64,000 nucleotides of DNA from Sphingobium sp. EM0848 (lineage in GTDB: Bacteria > Pseudomonadota > Alphaproteobacteria > Sphingomonadales > Sphingomonadaceae). The DNA lies in assembly GCF_013375555.1 (NCBI RefSeq), contig NZ_JABXWB010000005.1, positions 1,452,001 through 1,516,000 of the forward strand, in the 5' to 3' direction. A program made the translations under genes and the position numbers. A model generated the notes under the pieces. It did no database searches, was not told where the DNA came from, and saw only the letters and a list, made by a program, of their open reading frames with translations. Below, piece after piece: positions 19,901-27,184 of this stretch; positions within the stretch are counted from its first letter, which is position 1, and each line of letters begins with the position of its first letter.

Positions 19901-20010
19901 GGGCTGCCTTCGCTATTGTCGGCGATGCTGCCAAGCCGCTGTCCAGCGGACCCACGGATCAGTTTGCCGACGCGAAAAAGGCCGCATACCAGAAGGAAGC
20001 AGCACAATGA
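16921..20010 (+). CDS. TPR-CHAT domain protein (caspase-like peptidase fold)
   Basis: 1029 aa with an N-terminal signal peptide (residues 1-22, ILASPAA), so it is exported. The middle is helical and TPR-like (EGSYAEASEFFEALVGR, SHYLRGVALRMKNETDAARS). The C-terminal CHAT domain keeps the clan CD dyad: His853 in FATHGLV and Cys902 in LSACDTAGA, followed by GARSVIASHWPV and HPYYWAAFAIVG. CHAT proteins are caspase-like proteases or their relatives. Beside a TPS exoprotein it may process or retain TpsA in the periplasm. That is inference; no substrate is known. It overlaps both neighbours by 4 bases. Confidence 0.9.
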   Translation: MMKRIAQFLAATAFALVHAPILASPAAVSASDSFRVGDRGVLCTAQRRSEDDRFTSMFDRAYDVVCRDAATPVARLYALKARVGGTDKDLSCAGPTETTIADLGSVEKAECRNRTDLNYTIYSLRRGGKTLIAQGLTAYDSALQIGLQALAADRPVSGEISVATTNAGDPAAFARVQAASLDPAQALAAGYGRNIEGSYAEASEFFEALVGRVRINDSDTGKAAEYYANAAMQQSNLGNRAEADRLFADAAKVADGSDALFGRLFRNLKAMHRLNQRDADGALAALNTAVAAIAEAAGSSERLTGGFIDKQLSQRLQVDDDAMIKLGGGATHLSEAERGTLLDAQSHYLRGVALRMKNETDAARSEFATAMSDYASVRGGAVRSMHWMIASIFTEQARLAEAESKGSVAQSHLRDALAIYEADYPESATVLAARGRLAALQARHGAMSDAIPAYRQLVRDAARIPGGSEALRPLIKPYFDALAAKGDIQSAKDFFVASQALVRPGVAQTQAVFARELSGGSDEASSLFRQSISLTRDIVVTDAEISRLGAIEARTPQENAALAAAQAHRQQVGADQTALLAQLGAFPKFRVMANSTLELEGMQAALKSDEGYYKLLIVDETAYGILVRPGSARIFKIPATRTELEKLTDTIRDSIVIEESNQLTTNPFNLVASHRMYELLFGAVAGEIPSIRHLVFEPDGPLLKLPANVLVMDQASVDAYAARQKVKNPDEFDFTGTAWLGRDRMISTAVSVQSFLDVRRLPASRAARHYLGMGQNTPTARLEWAPHSEEGRDPCDWALSLWNKPISSAELKLAARRLGGAGNEVVTEEGFSDTALRERGNLKDFRIIQFATHGLVTAPHPGCPARPALVTSFGKQESDGLLSFKEIFDLRLDADTVILSACDTAGAATAAATREAGIGTGGNFALDGLVRAFVGAGARSVIASHWPVPDDYGATQKLMSLIYEDSSTRPVGESMRLSQKRLMDDPLTSHPYYWAAFAIVGDAAKPLSSGPTDQFADAKKAAYQKEAAQ

Positions 20011-22046
20011 GCGACAGTCAGGGAAAAGCGGCCAACGGCTATGCCAGGAGGCTGGGCAAGCTGGCGACGCAGATCGGCCGGGGCCGGATCGCACTCTCGC
20101 TGATCGGGCTGATCCTGGCGGTGCTTGTCGCTCGCTTCAGCTGGCACCTGCCGTTCGCCGTCGATGCAGAACATGCCCTGTTCGATACGCGCATCATCGC
20201 CACCGCGCCCACTGTCGAGCAGGACAATCGCGTTGTCATGGTCCCCTACACCGACGAGACGCTGATCAGGACGGGCAAGCGATCGCCGCTGGACCGCACG
20301 ACGCTGGCCAAGGCGCTGGCGCGGATCGACACCATGGGGGCCAGGGGAATCGGCATCGATATCCTGATCGACCAGCCGCAAAGTGACGACGCGTTCCTCA
20401 TCAAGACCTTCCAGTCGATGAAGACCCCGACCTTCCTCGCCCATGCCTCGATCGACACGGCGAGCGACAAGATTCTCTACGAACAGCAGCAGTTCCTGGA
20501 GACCTTCCAGAAGGAAATCGCCAAGGGCGGTCATGTTCACCCGACCAGCATCGTCATTCAGACCGATTCCGACAATGTCATGCGCAAATGGGCCGACATC
20601 ATCCCCGGCGCCCCGCCGCGCATGCCCAATGCGCTGAATCCGGGCGACAAGGTTTTCGCCCATTACACCGGCAGTCTGGCCTATCGCCGGCCGGCGCTGA
20701 AGGACCAGCCGATCTTCGCGGCCATTCCGATCGACACCTTCGCCAACGACGATCTGTTCCACTCTCCCGAGGCGGCAGCGATGTTCGCGCAGCAGATCAA
20801 GGGCAAATATGTCCTCATCGGTGGTAATATCCAGGATATCGATATCTTCCAGACGCCGCTGACCCGCGGTGCTGGAAAGGATGAAGCGAAGAATATCTGG
20901 GGAATGGAGCTGTTCGCGCACATGCTGGCCCAGATGATGGACGGCCGGTTGCTGAAGCCGATACCCGGCGCAGCGCTCTGGATGGCCGCTATCGCCGCTG
21001 TGCTCGCCGGGGCCTTTACCGCCTCCTTCAATCGCAAGCCGCTGCTTTCCGGCTCGCTTCTGGCGGTTCAGATCGCCGCGCTGGGCGGCATCCCGTTCCT
21101 GCTCGCCGCCAAGGACATCGAGACCTATGATTTGCCCGCTTTCGGCTGGATTGTCGGCTGGCTGGCGGCGTTCATCATTGCCGGCTCCGCAGCGCGGGCG
21201 CTGAGCGCCGAGCAGCGCAGGTTCGCACAGGGAGCACTCGGCAAATATCTGCCCGCCGACATTGCCGCAGAGATCATGAAGGACCCGGATTCCCTTCAGC
21301 TCGGCGGACAGAAGCGCGAGATATTCGTGATCTTTTCCGACCTTGAGGGTTTCACCAAGCTCAGCCACGCGATCGAGCCGGAAATGGTGGCCAGGTTGCT
21401 CAACCGCTATCTCGACATGTTGAGCGACGTCGTGCTTGCCCATGGCGGGACCATCGACAAGTTCGTCGGTGATGCCGTGGTCGCCTTCTGGGGGGCGCCG
21501 ATCAGCCGCCCGGACGATGGCGAGCGCGCGGTCAAGGCGGCGCTCGCGATGCACGCAGCGGGTGAGCTATTCCGCAGGACCGTGCCCGAAGGCGTGCCAC
21601 CGATCGGCATGACGCGCGTCGGCCTGCATCATGGCGAAGCGATCGTCGGCAATTTCGGCGGCGAAGGACGCATCCAATATACGGCGCTGGGTGACAGCAT
21701 GAATACCGCTGCGCGCCTTGAATCCGCCAACAAGCAGACCAAGTCCGCCGTCCTTGTCAGCGAGAGCGCGAAGGACCGTTCCGGCCTCGATATCTTCCGG
21801 CCGATGGGCAATGTCGTGCTGCGCGGCCGGGCTTCGTCGATCGGCATCTTCGAGCCGGTACCCGACATGCCCGAGGCGGAGCGCAAGCGGTTTTGCGAGG
21901 TCGCGGACAAGGCCATTGGCGGCTGCGCCAATGCCCTGAGCGAGCTTGAAAAGAAATCGGAAACCATAGCGGATGACAGGGCCTTAACGCAGCTCGTCTA
22001 CAGGCTGAAACATCAGGAAACGGGAGGGTATTTTGTTCTCGACTAG
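20007..22046 (+). CDS. CHASE2 sensor class III adenylate/guanylate cyclase
   Basis: 679 aa. One transmembrane helix lies near residues 27-44, then an extracytoplasmic CHASE2 domain (about 45-320), three more membrane helices (LWMAAIAAVLAGAF, LAVQIAALGGIPFLLA, WIVGWLAAFIIAG) and a cytoplasmic class III cyclase domain. The metal-binding aspartates are Asp445 (FSDLEGFT) and Asp489 (VGDAV). The Lys of DKFVGD and the Thr of QYTALGD argue for ATP over GTP. NTAARLE supplies the transition-state Asn and Arg. It would turn a periplasmic signal into cAMP. ATG 20007 overlaps the CHAT stop by 4 bases. Confidence 0.92.
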   Translation: MSDSQGKAANGYARRLGKLATQIGRGRIALSLIGLILAVLVARFSWHLPFAVDAEHALFDTRIIATAPTVEQDNRVVMVPYTDETLIRTGKRSPLDRTTLAKALARIDTMGARGIGIDILIDQPQSDDAFLIKTFQSMKTPTFLAHASIDTASDKILYEQQQFLETFQKEIAKGGHVHPTSIVIQTDSDNVMRKWADIIPGAPPRMPNALNPGDKVFAHYTGSLAYRRPALKDQPIFAAIPIDTFANDDLFHSPEAAAMFAQQIKGKYVLIGGNIQDIDIFQTPLTRGAGKDEAKNIWGMELFAHMLAQMMDGRLLKPIPGAALWMAAIAAVLAGAFTASFNRKPLLSGSLLAVQIAALGGIPFLLAAKDIETYDLPAFGWIVGWLAAFIIAGSAARALSAEQRRFAQGALGKYLPADIAAEIMKDPDSLQLGGQKREIFVIFSDLEGFTKLSHAIEPEMVARLLNRYLDMLSDVVLAHGGTIDKFVGDAVVAFWGAPISRPDDGERAVKAALAMHAAGELFRRTVPEGVPPIGMTRVGLHHGEAIVGNFGGEGRIQYTALGDSMNTAARLESANKQTKSAVLVSESAKDRSGLDIFRPMGNVVLRGRASSIGIFEPVPDMPEAERKRFCEVADKAIGGCANALSELEKKSETIADDRALTQLVYRLKHQETGGYFVLD

Positions 22047-22782
22047 GAAGTTGACGGCACTTGCGGGCGCTATGATCGCCCTGGCCACCGCCGATGTGGC
22101 CCTCGCCGGAACCATGGTGGTCCGCTCGACCGGCCCTTCGGCGGCCTCCTATCCGGTGGGCAAGTCGCTCGCGGCGGATGCCAGGCTGACGTTGAAGCCT
22201 GGTGACATGATCACCGTGCTCGACGCCAGTGGCACGCATGTCCTCAAGGGACCGGGTCAGGTTGCGGTTGCCGGTTCGGGCGCGGCGACGGGTTCGGGCT
22301 TCACCGCCTTGCTCGCCAATGCCGGCGCGCGCCAGTCGCGCACCGGGGCCACCCGCAGCGCCATTGGCGGTGGTCCTGCGCGCAGCCCGAATGTCTGGTA
22401 TGTCGATGCCTCGCGCGGCGGCGCGCAATGCCTCGCCGATGCCAGTCTGACGGCGATCTGGCGTCCAGACAACGCCACGGAAGGTTCGGCGACACTGACC
22501 CGTGAGGGCGACGGCAAGAGCGCGGTCGTGGACTTCCGCGCGGGCCAGTCGGTTCGCGCCTGGCCGGTCGATGAGCTGCCCGTTGCCGAAGGTGCGCGGT
22601 TCAAGATCGCGCTGGCCGGCATGACGGAGCCCGTCACGGTCCAGTTCAGTATGGTGAGCCCGGCCAACGCCGATCTGGATGGTGTCGCTGCGGCATTGCT
22701 GGCCAAGGGCTGCAGCAACCAGATGGACGTTCTGGTCGAAGGTTCAAAGCAGGAATCCGGATCGGCGCTGGGCACGAATTGA
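22033..22782 (+). CDS. Secreted protein of unknown function
   Basis: 249 aa starting at TTG 22033, 5 bases after GGGAGGG and 14 bases inside the cyclase gene. A clear signal peptide ends near ADVALAG, so it is periplasmic or surface-exposed. An SH3-like or FecR-like beta segment follows (LKPGDMITVLDASGTHVLKGPG). A second part, with two cysteines (Cys at CLADAS and KGCSNQ), looks beta-rich. I do not recognise a named family. Its position as the last overlapping gene of the TPS-CHAT-cyclase run suggests a periplasmic partner, perhaps of CHASE2. Confidence 0.8.
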   Translation: MFSTRKLTALAGAMIALATADVALAGTMVVRSTGPSAASYPVGKSLAADARLTLKPGDMITVLDASGTHVLKGPGQVAVAGSGAATGSGFTALLANAGARQSRTGATRSAIGGGPARSPNVWYVDASRGGAQCLADASLTAIWRPDNATEGSATLTREGDGKSAVVDFRAGQSVRAWPVDELPVAEGARFKIALAGMTEPVTVQFSMVSPANADLDGVAAALLAKGCSNQMDVLVEGSKQESGSALGTN

Positions 22783-22785
22783 CGC

Positions 22786-22816
22786 GCATTGGCCGGGTTG
22801 GGGACCCGGCCAATGC
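22786..22816 (+). terminator. Perfect 13-bp hairpin between the operon and the phosphodiesterase gene
   Basis: GCATTGGCCGGGT (22786-22798) and ACCCGGCCAATGC (22804-22816) pair perfectly around a TGGGG loop, 3 bases after the stop of the secreted protein. There is no T-run. It could end most transcripts, protect the upstream mRNA from 3' exonucleases, or lower expression of the phosphodiesterase 26 bases further on. Confidence 0.65.
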
Positions 22817-22841
22817 AACCGCACTTGGGTAGGGGCAACTG

Positions 22842-23750
22842 GTGCTGATAGCGCAAATCACCGACATTCATCTCGGCTTCGATCCGGGCAATCCCGGCGA
22901 ACTGAACAGGCAGCGGCTCGACATGGTGCTCGATCGTTTGACGACGGGGCCAAACCGGCCGGACCTGCTGCTCGTCACTGGCGATCTCACCGACAGGGGG
23001 GATAGCGAGAGCTATGCTCGCCTGGCAGAGGCGCTGGCGCCATGCCCGTTTCCGGTGCATCTATGTGTCGGCAATCATGACCTGCGCGATGCATTCCGGG
23101 CGCAGTTCCCTCATGTTCCCGACGCCTTGGGCTTCATCCAATATGCGATCGAGCTGGATGTGCTACGCATTCTGGTCTTGGATACGCTTGAGGAAGGGCG
23201 TCATGGTGGGGCGTTCTGCGAAACCCGCGCGACATGGCTCCGCGCCAGGCTGGCCGAAAAGCCGAACGTGCCCACCGTCATCGCCATGCACCACCCGCCG
23301 ACCGAGATGGGGATCGACTGGATGGACACCGTGTCCCAGGAACCCTGGGTCGCCCGCTTTGCCCAAGCAGTTTGGGGCGCCGATCAGGTGAAGGCTATAG
23401 TCTGCGGTCATGTCCATCGGCCGATCATGACGCTCTGGCAGGGGCGGCAGTTGACCGTCTGTGCCTCATCTTCTCCCGAAGTCGCGCTGGATTTCCGTCC
23501 AATCGATCCCGATGCGACCGACGGGCGCGCGATGATCGTTGCCGAGGCGCCGGGACTGGCGTTTCACCGCTGGGATGGCGAACGGCTGATCACGCATTTC
23601 GACGTTGGCGGCCAGCGCCAGATCCTGGCGCAATATGATGCGAACATGCAGGCACTGGTTCGGCATTTGCTTGAAGAACGTCCCGCTGAAGCAGGCGATC
23701 CGGCCTCGTCCCTTCATTGGACGTATCCCGCGCAATCGCACACTGCATAG
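22842..23750 (+). CDS. CpdA-like cyclic nucleotide phosphodiesterase (metallophosphoesterase)
   Basis: 302 aa with the full calcineurin-like metal set: Asp8 and His10 (DIHLG), GDLTD, GNHD, MHHPP and GHVHR. This pattern is that of class III cAMP phosphodiesterases such as CpdA, which hydrolyse cAMP in the cytoplasm; no signal peptide is seen. The GTG start has AGGGG upstream. It directly follows a cAMP-type cyclase, so synthesis and breakdown of the messenger are encoded together. The strong hairpin between them may set a lower or separate level for this enzyme. Confidence 0.85.
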   Translation: MLIAQITDIHLGFDPGNPGELNRQRLDMVLDRLTTGPNRPDLLLVTGDLTDRGDSESYARLAEALAPCPFPVHLCVGNHDLRDAFRAQFPHVPDALGFIQYAIELDVLRILVLDTLEEGRHGGAFCETRATWLRARLAEKPNVPTVIAMHHPPTEMGIDWMDTVSQEPWVARFAQAVWGADQVKAIVCGHVHRPIMTLWQGRQLTVCASSSPEVALDFRPIDPDATDGRAMIVAEAPGLAFHRWDGERLITHFDVGGQRQILAQYDANMQALVRHLLEERPAEAGDPASSLHWTYPAQSHTA

Positions 23751-24028
23751 TTTTCAATATCATTATTATTCCGGCAGCGGCCCTGAACTGCAAGCTACCC
23801 TCTGCCGACCCTCGCCCACTCGACAGTCGGATATGGTTGGAGCTGGTCCGCAGTCATAGCAACCAACAAGGTCCATATTTGGACATTGCAGACTATTTGC
23901 GTCCATGATGCGGCGGAGCAGGGCGGAGGTAAGATCGTTGTGCTGATCCATGGCGTGTCGCAATATGCAACAGGTGCCGCGATGGCTGTCAATCTGATCG
24001 GACAGATCTCGCCAGGATGAGGGAACAG
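23751..24028. other. Intergenic stretch with no clear gene
   Basis: About 280 bases between the phosphodiesterase and a TetR gene. A short open stretch on the plus strand (about 23890-24020) reads GGGKIVVLIHGVSQY, hydrolase-like in flavour, and ends in a stop. It lacks a start and a usable length, so I treat it as debris or chance. Confidence 0.4.
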
Positions 24029-24688
24029 ATGACAGGGGTGACGAAGAGCAGGACGGAAGAGGGCATTGTCCAGCTTACGGCGGGGCGGGCGGCTTATCTG
24101 GAGCGGCGGAGGGCGACTACGCGCGCCGCCATCCTGTTCGCAGCACGACGGGTTTTCGCAGATGCGACTTACAACGATGCCAAAATCGACAATATCATCC
24201 GTGCGGCGGGAGTCAGTCGGGCGACCTTCTATGCTCATTTCGAATCCAAGTTCGAACTGGCCTGCGCGATTTATGATGAGATCGCGCCACAAACGGCCGC
24301 TCTTTTCGCCCGGCTCCCGACCTTAGCGCGAAATGATCGGGCGGGAATCGGGCAATGGCTGGAGGATTTTGTCGGCATCCATCTGGAGCATCGCAACGTG
24401 ACCTCGTTGATCGCGCAACTTCAATTGTTCGAGCGGAGCTTTCGTATCCGTATCCTGAGCGATTCCGAAGCGCTGATCGATCTGGTCGCCGCGGCGGAAG
24501 GAACGGGCTTTGCCAGTGCGAAGGGGGCGGGAGATGCGGCCCGGCGAGAGCGGGCGAGGGTTCGCCTGCTGTTCAACCGGGTGGCGATGTTGTGTGCCGA
24601 AGTGGCGAGGGGCGAGCTGTCGCCGGAGGATGCCGGGATCAGCCTGGAACTGGTGGGGGAGGAGATCGCGCTGTTTCTCCATGAATGA
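24029..24688 (+). CDS. TetR-family transcriptional regulator
   Basis: About 219 aa. The HTH is visible in YNDAKIDNIIRAAGVSRATFY with AHFESKFELACAIYDE after it. The C-terminal helical domain is of unknown ligand range. ATG 24029 has AGGG 5-6 bases upstream; ATG 24017 is the alternative. It lies 92 bases before the Gfo/Idh oxidoreductase on the same strand, with an imperfect 23-bp palindrome in between, so it probably controls that operon. Confidence 0.85.
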   Translation: MTGVTKSRTEEGIVQLTAGRAAYLERRRATTRAAILFAARRVFADATYNDAKIDNIIRAAGVSRATFYAHFESKFELACAIYDEIAPQTAALFARLPTLARNDRAGIGQWLEDFVGIHLEHRNVTSLIAQLQLFERSFRIRILSDSEALIDLVAAAEGTGFASAKGAGDAARRERARVRLLFNRVAMLCAEVARGELSPEDAGISLELVGEEIALFLHE

Positions 24689-24727
24689 TCCGGTCAATTA
24701 ATTGCTCCTCCTCTAACGCTGGACTCC

Positions 24728-24750
24728 AAACTAGACTCAGAGTATGGTTT
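24728..24750. promoter_or_regulatory. Imperfect palindrome, candidate TetR operator
   Basis: AAACTAGACTC and GAGTATGGTTT match as an inverted repeat in 9 of 11 positions around a central A. The site lies in the only gap between a TetR gene and the oxidoreductase start at 24781. A related TAGACTCTA core occurs at 30657-30669, near the EthD-like gene. Confidence 0.5.
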
Positions 24751-24780
24751 AAAAAAATGAGCGGTTGAGGAGAGGCGTTG

Positions 24781-25890
24781 ATGGTGATCCGCGTGGCTAT
24801 GGTGGGAGCGAATCCGGACTATGGCTGGGGATCGGGCGTGCATCGCCGGGTGATCCAGCAACTGCCCGACTTCACTTTGCAGGGTGTCTGCACGACCCGT
24901 GAGGACAGCGCCCGCCGCGCCGCGGAGCAGTTCGGCGCGCCGCTCTGGTTCACCGATCATCGCGCACTGGCGGCGCATGCCGACATCGATCTTGTCGCCA
25001 TTTGCGTGAAGGCGCCCCATCATCATGCCATCGCCCATGCAGCGCTGTCGGCGGGCAAGCATGTCTATTGCGAATGGCCGCTGGCGACCAGCGTGGCGCA
25101 GGCGGAGGAACTGGCAACGCTTGCAGAGCGTCAGGGGGTGAAGGCGATGATCGGCCTGCACCTGCACGGATCGCCTGCGCTGCGGCAGGCTGCGCGGCTG
25201 ATGGAGGAAGGCTATGTCGGGCGGCTCTATGGCGTGAGCGTCCATGCCCGGATGTTCGGACCGATCATGCGCGCCATGGCGACGCGGGCCGGGGGAACGA
25301 CGCTGCTGTCCATCTATGGCGGTCACCTGATCGACGCGATCGACCATGTTGGCGGCGGGATTGCCGAATGTGGGATGCGCAGCGCCATCCATCTGCCCGC
25401 GGTCGATGAAACTGGTGCTGCGGTCGAGCGCGATGCGTTCGATCATCTGCAAGTCCATGGGACGTTGCGGGGCGGGGCGCTGTTCAACCTGGATCTTGCG
25501 GGCGTGTCGCTGAGCGGCATGGGCTGCACATGGCGGATCGAGGGCAGCGAGGGCGCGCTGCAGTTGTCGACACGCGATGCGACGTTGCCCGCAATCGAGT
25601 CACTGGTCCTGCACGGTGCGCGCCATGGCGGGCCGTTCGAGCCGATCGCTATCGCGCCCGAATTTGACTGCGCGGTCATCCCTGCCGAGCCGGATCGTTA
25701 CAGCGCCTATCCGGGCAGCTTCGCCTCGCGCGAGGCACTTTCGTCCATCGGCAATCTCTATGCCGAACTGGGCATGGCAATCCGCGCCGATACGCCCGTC
25801 ACGCCCGATTTCCATCGCGCCGTCGCCATCCAGAGGATGCTGGCGCGGCTGGACGCCCCGTCCCCCCTCGTTACCGGAGTTGCCGCATGA
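24781..25890 (+). CDS. Gfo/Idh/MocA-family oxidoreductase
   Basis: 369 aa. An N-terminal NAD(P) Rossmann fold (VAMVGANPDYGWGSGVH) is followed by VAICVKAPHHHAIAHAALSAGKHVYCEWPL, where EWPL replaces the usual EKP motif. The C-terminal alpha/beta domain is typical of the family. Known members oxidise or reduce sugars, inositols and some aromatic or terpenoid hydroxyls. The substrate here is unknown. ATG 24781 follows GAGGAGAGG. It overlaps the Coq4-like gene by 4 bases (ATGA), so the two act together. Confidence 0.88.
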   Translation: MVIRVAMVGANPDYGWGSGVHRRVIQQLPDFTLQGVCTTREDSARRAAEQFGAPLWFTDHRALAAHADIDLVAICVKAPHHHAIAHAALSAGKHVYCEWPLATSVAQAEELATLAERQGVKAMIGLHLHGSPALRQAARLMEEGYVGRLYGVSVHARMFGPIMRAMATRAGGTTLLSIYGGHLIDAIDHVGGGIAECGMRSAIHLPAVDETGAAVERDAFDHLQVHGTLRGGALFNLDLAGVSLSGMGCTWRIEGSEGALQLSTRDATLPAIESLVLHGARHGGPFEPIAIAPEFDCAVIPAEPDRYSAYPGSFASREALSSIGNLYAELGMAIRADTPVTPDFHRAVAIQRMLARLDAPSPLVTGVAA

Positions 25891-26774
25891 GTGCCGATGC
25901 AGACCCGCAAATCGATGATGTCACTGCCGGGAGTCCCGTCTTCTACCTGAATGGCCGTAGCAGGATCCGAACGGAAAGCAGCGTGCCGATCAGTTCCTCC
26001 CGCTGGCTGAACGACGCCCGCGTGCGCGAATGGATGGCGACCGAAAGCCTGCGCCGCAACGGCCATGACTATCCGCTGCTCTACGGCCTGCCGATGTTGA
26101 TGGAGGCGGTCGATCAGGTGCGCGACATCGATCATGCCGAACGGCTGGTGGAGCAGGAGCGCGTGCGCAATCCCGCCTTCGATCGCTGGTTGAGCGAAGC
26201 TTTCGTGTCGACCTATTCGAAGGAGGATCTGCGCACCTGTCCCGAAGGATCAGTCGGGCGGCAACTGTTCGACTATATGGACGAATTTGACCTTTCGCCC
26301 GAACTCAATTCGCGCATCCTGGCTGATCCTGACTGGAAGCCCGCCAACACACTCGACTATTGGAACCTGCGCATGGGGCAGACCCATGACTGCTATCATA
26401 TATTGGGCGAAGTCGGTTTCGGGTCGGTCGCGGAATATTTCATCACTGGCGTGGTGACGGGCAATGCCTTCCGCCATTTGGGACCTGAGCTGGCCGGGGC
26501 GTTGATGACGGTCAACACGCTCATCATGTTCCCCTGGATGACACGGACCATGCTGCATTATCCTGGCGCCTGGCCGACGCTATGGCGAAACCTGAGCTAT
26601 GGCTATGAGGTTGGGCAGCAATCCGATATGCTATTTTCTGCCCGTTTCGAGGACATATTGCACCTGCCGCCAGCGCAGGCGCGCGAGGCACTGGGCTGGC
26701 GTGGGCATCGGGAGGATGTCGACAGCCGGGAGGCGTCGCTGATATTCGGTGAGGGGCGCGAAATCATTCCCTGA
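25887..26774 (+). CDS. Coq4-family protein
   Basis: 295 aa. The signature metal motif of Coq4 is present as His167-Asp168-x-x-His171 and Glu183 (THDCYHILGEVGF, then AEYF). Coq4 proteins bind a divalent metal and act on ring substrates in ubiquinone synthesis, where Coq4 is linked to C1 decarboxylation and hydroxylation. This copy has about 150 extra N-terminal residues and is coupled to a Gfo/Idh oxidoreductase, not to other ubi genes. A catabolic or secondary role on an aromatic or polycyclic substrate seems more likely, but is inference. Confidence 0.8.
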   Translation: MSADADPQIDDVTAGSPVFYLNGRSRIRTESSVPISSSRWLNDARVREWMATESLRRNGHDYPLLYGLPMLMEAVDQVRDIDHAERLVEQERVRNPAFDRWLSEAFVSTYSKEDLRTCPEGSVGRQLFDYMDEFDLSPELNSRILADPDWKPANTLDYWNLRMGQTHDCYHILGEVGFGSVAEYFITGVVTGNAFRHLGPELAGALMTVNTLIMFPWMTRTMLHYPGAWPTLWRNLSYGYEVGQQSDMLFSARFEDILHLPPAQAREALGWRGHREDVDSREASLIFGEGREIIP

Positions 26775-27184
26775 GGGTTATGATGAGACCTATCACCCGC
26801 AAAACCGAGTTACTCTTTCGCATCGAAAAAGGTAAAGAGGCTGGCCATTGAATGCGGGCGGGCGGAACGATCCGGAACGTCCAGGCCGATCGCGGCCGGA
26901 CAGATCCGCGTGCCCTTTGCCGTTAAGGGCGCATGAGCGGAGACGGCGGGATCAGCGGATGCGTCGTTTAAATATCGTCCGCCCTGACATACCGAATGCA
27001 CCGATGAACGGCCACGCCAGGACAAAATGCCCTGCCATGAAGGGCCGGCCGTAGCCGCTTAATCCGGCAATGTTCTGCCGATCAAATGCCCGGTGCCCTG
27101 CATTTCGAGGGGCGGTGATAGATTTTAAATGACTCTATTTAATTCTGGTGTTATGTGTTTCTCCCGAGCGAGAGGGAGAGGAGC
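26775..27184. other. Intergenic stretch without a supported gene
   Basis: About 410 bases between the Coq4-like gene and the sulfatase. No frame has family-like composition or a ribosome site. The AT-rich part at 27119-27155, just before the sulfatase, probably holds its promoter. Confidence 0.5.

Noticed and set aside
17044..21554. Long minus-strand frames opposite the CHAT and cyclase genes
   Set aside because: Antisense shadows of genes with intact catalytic motifs.
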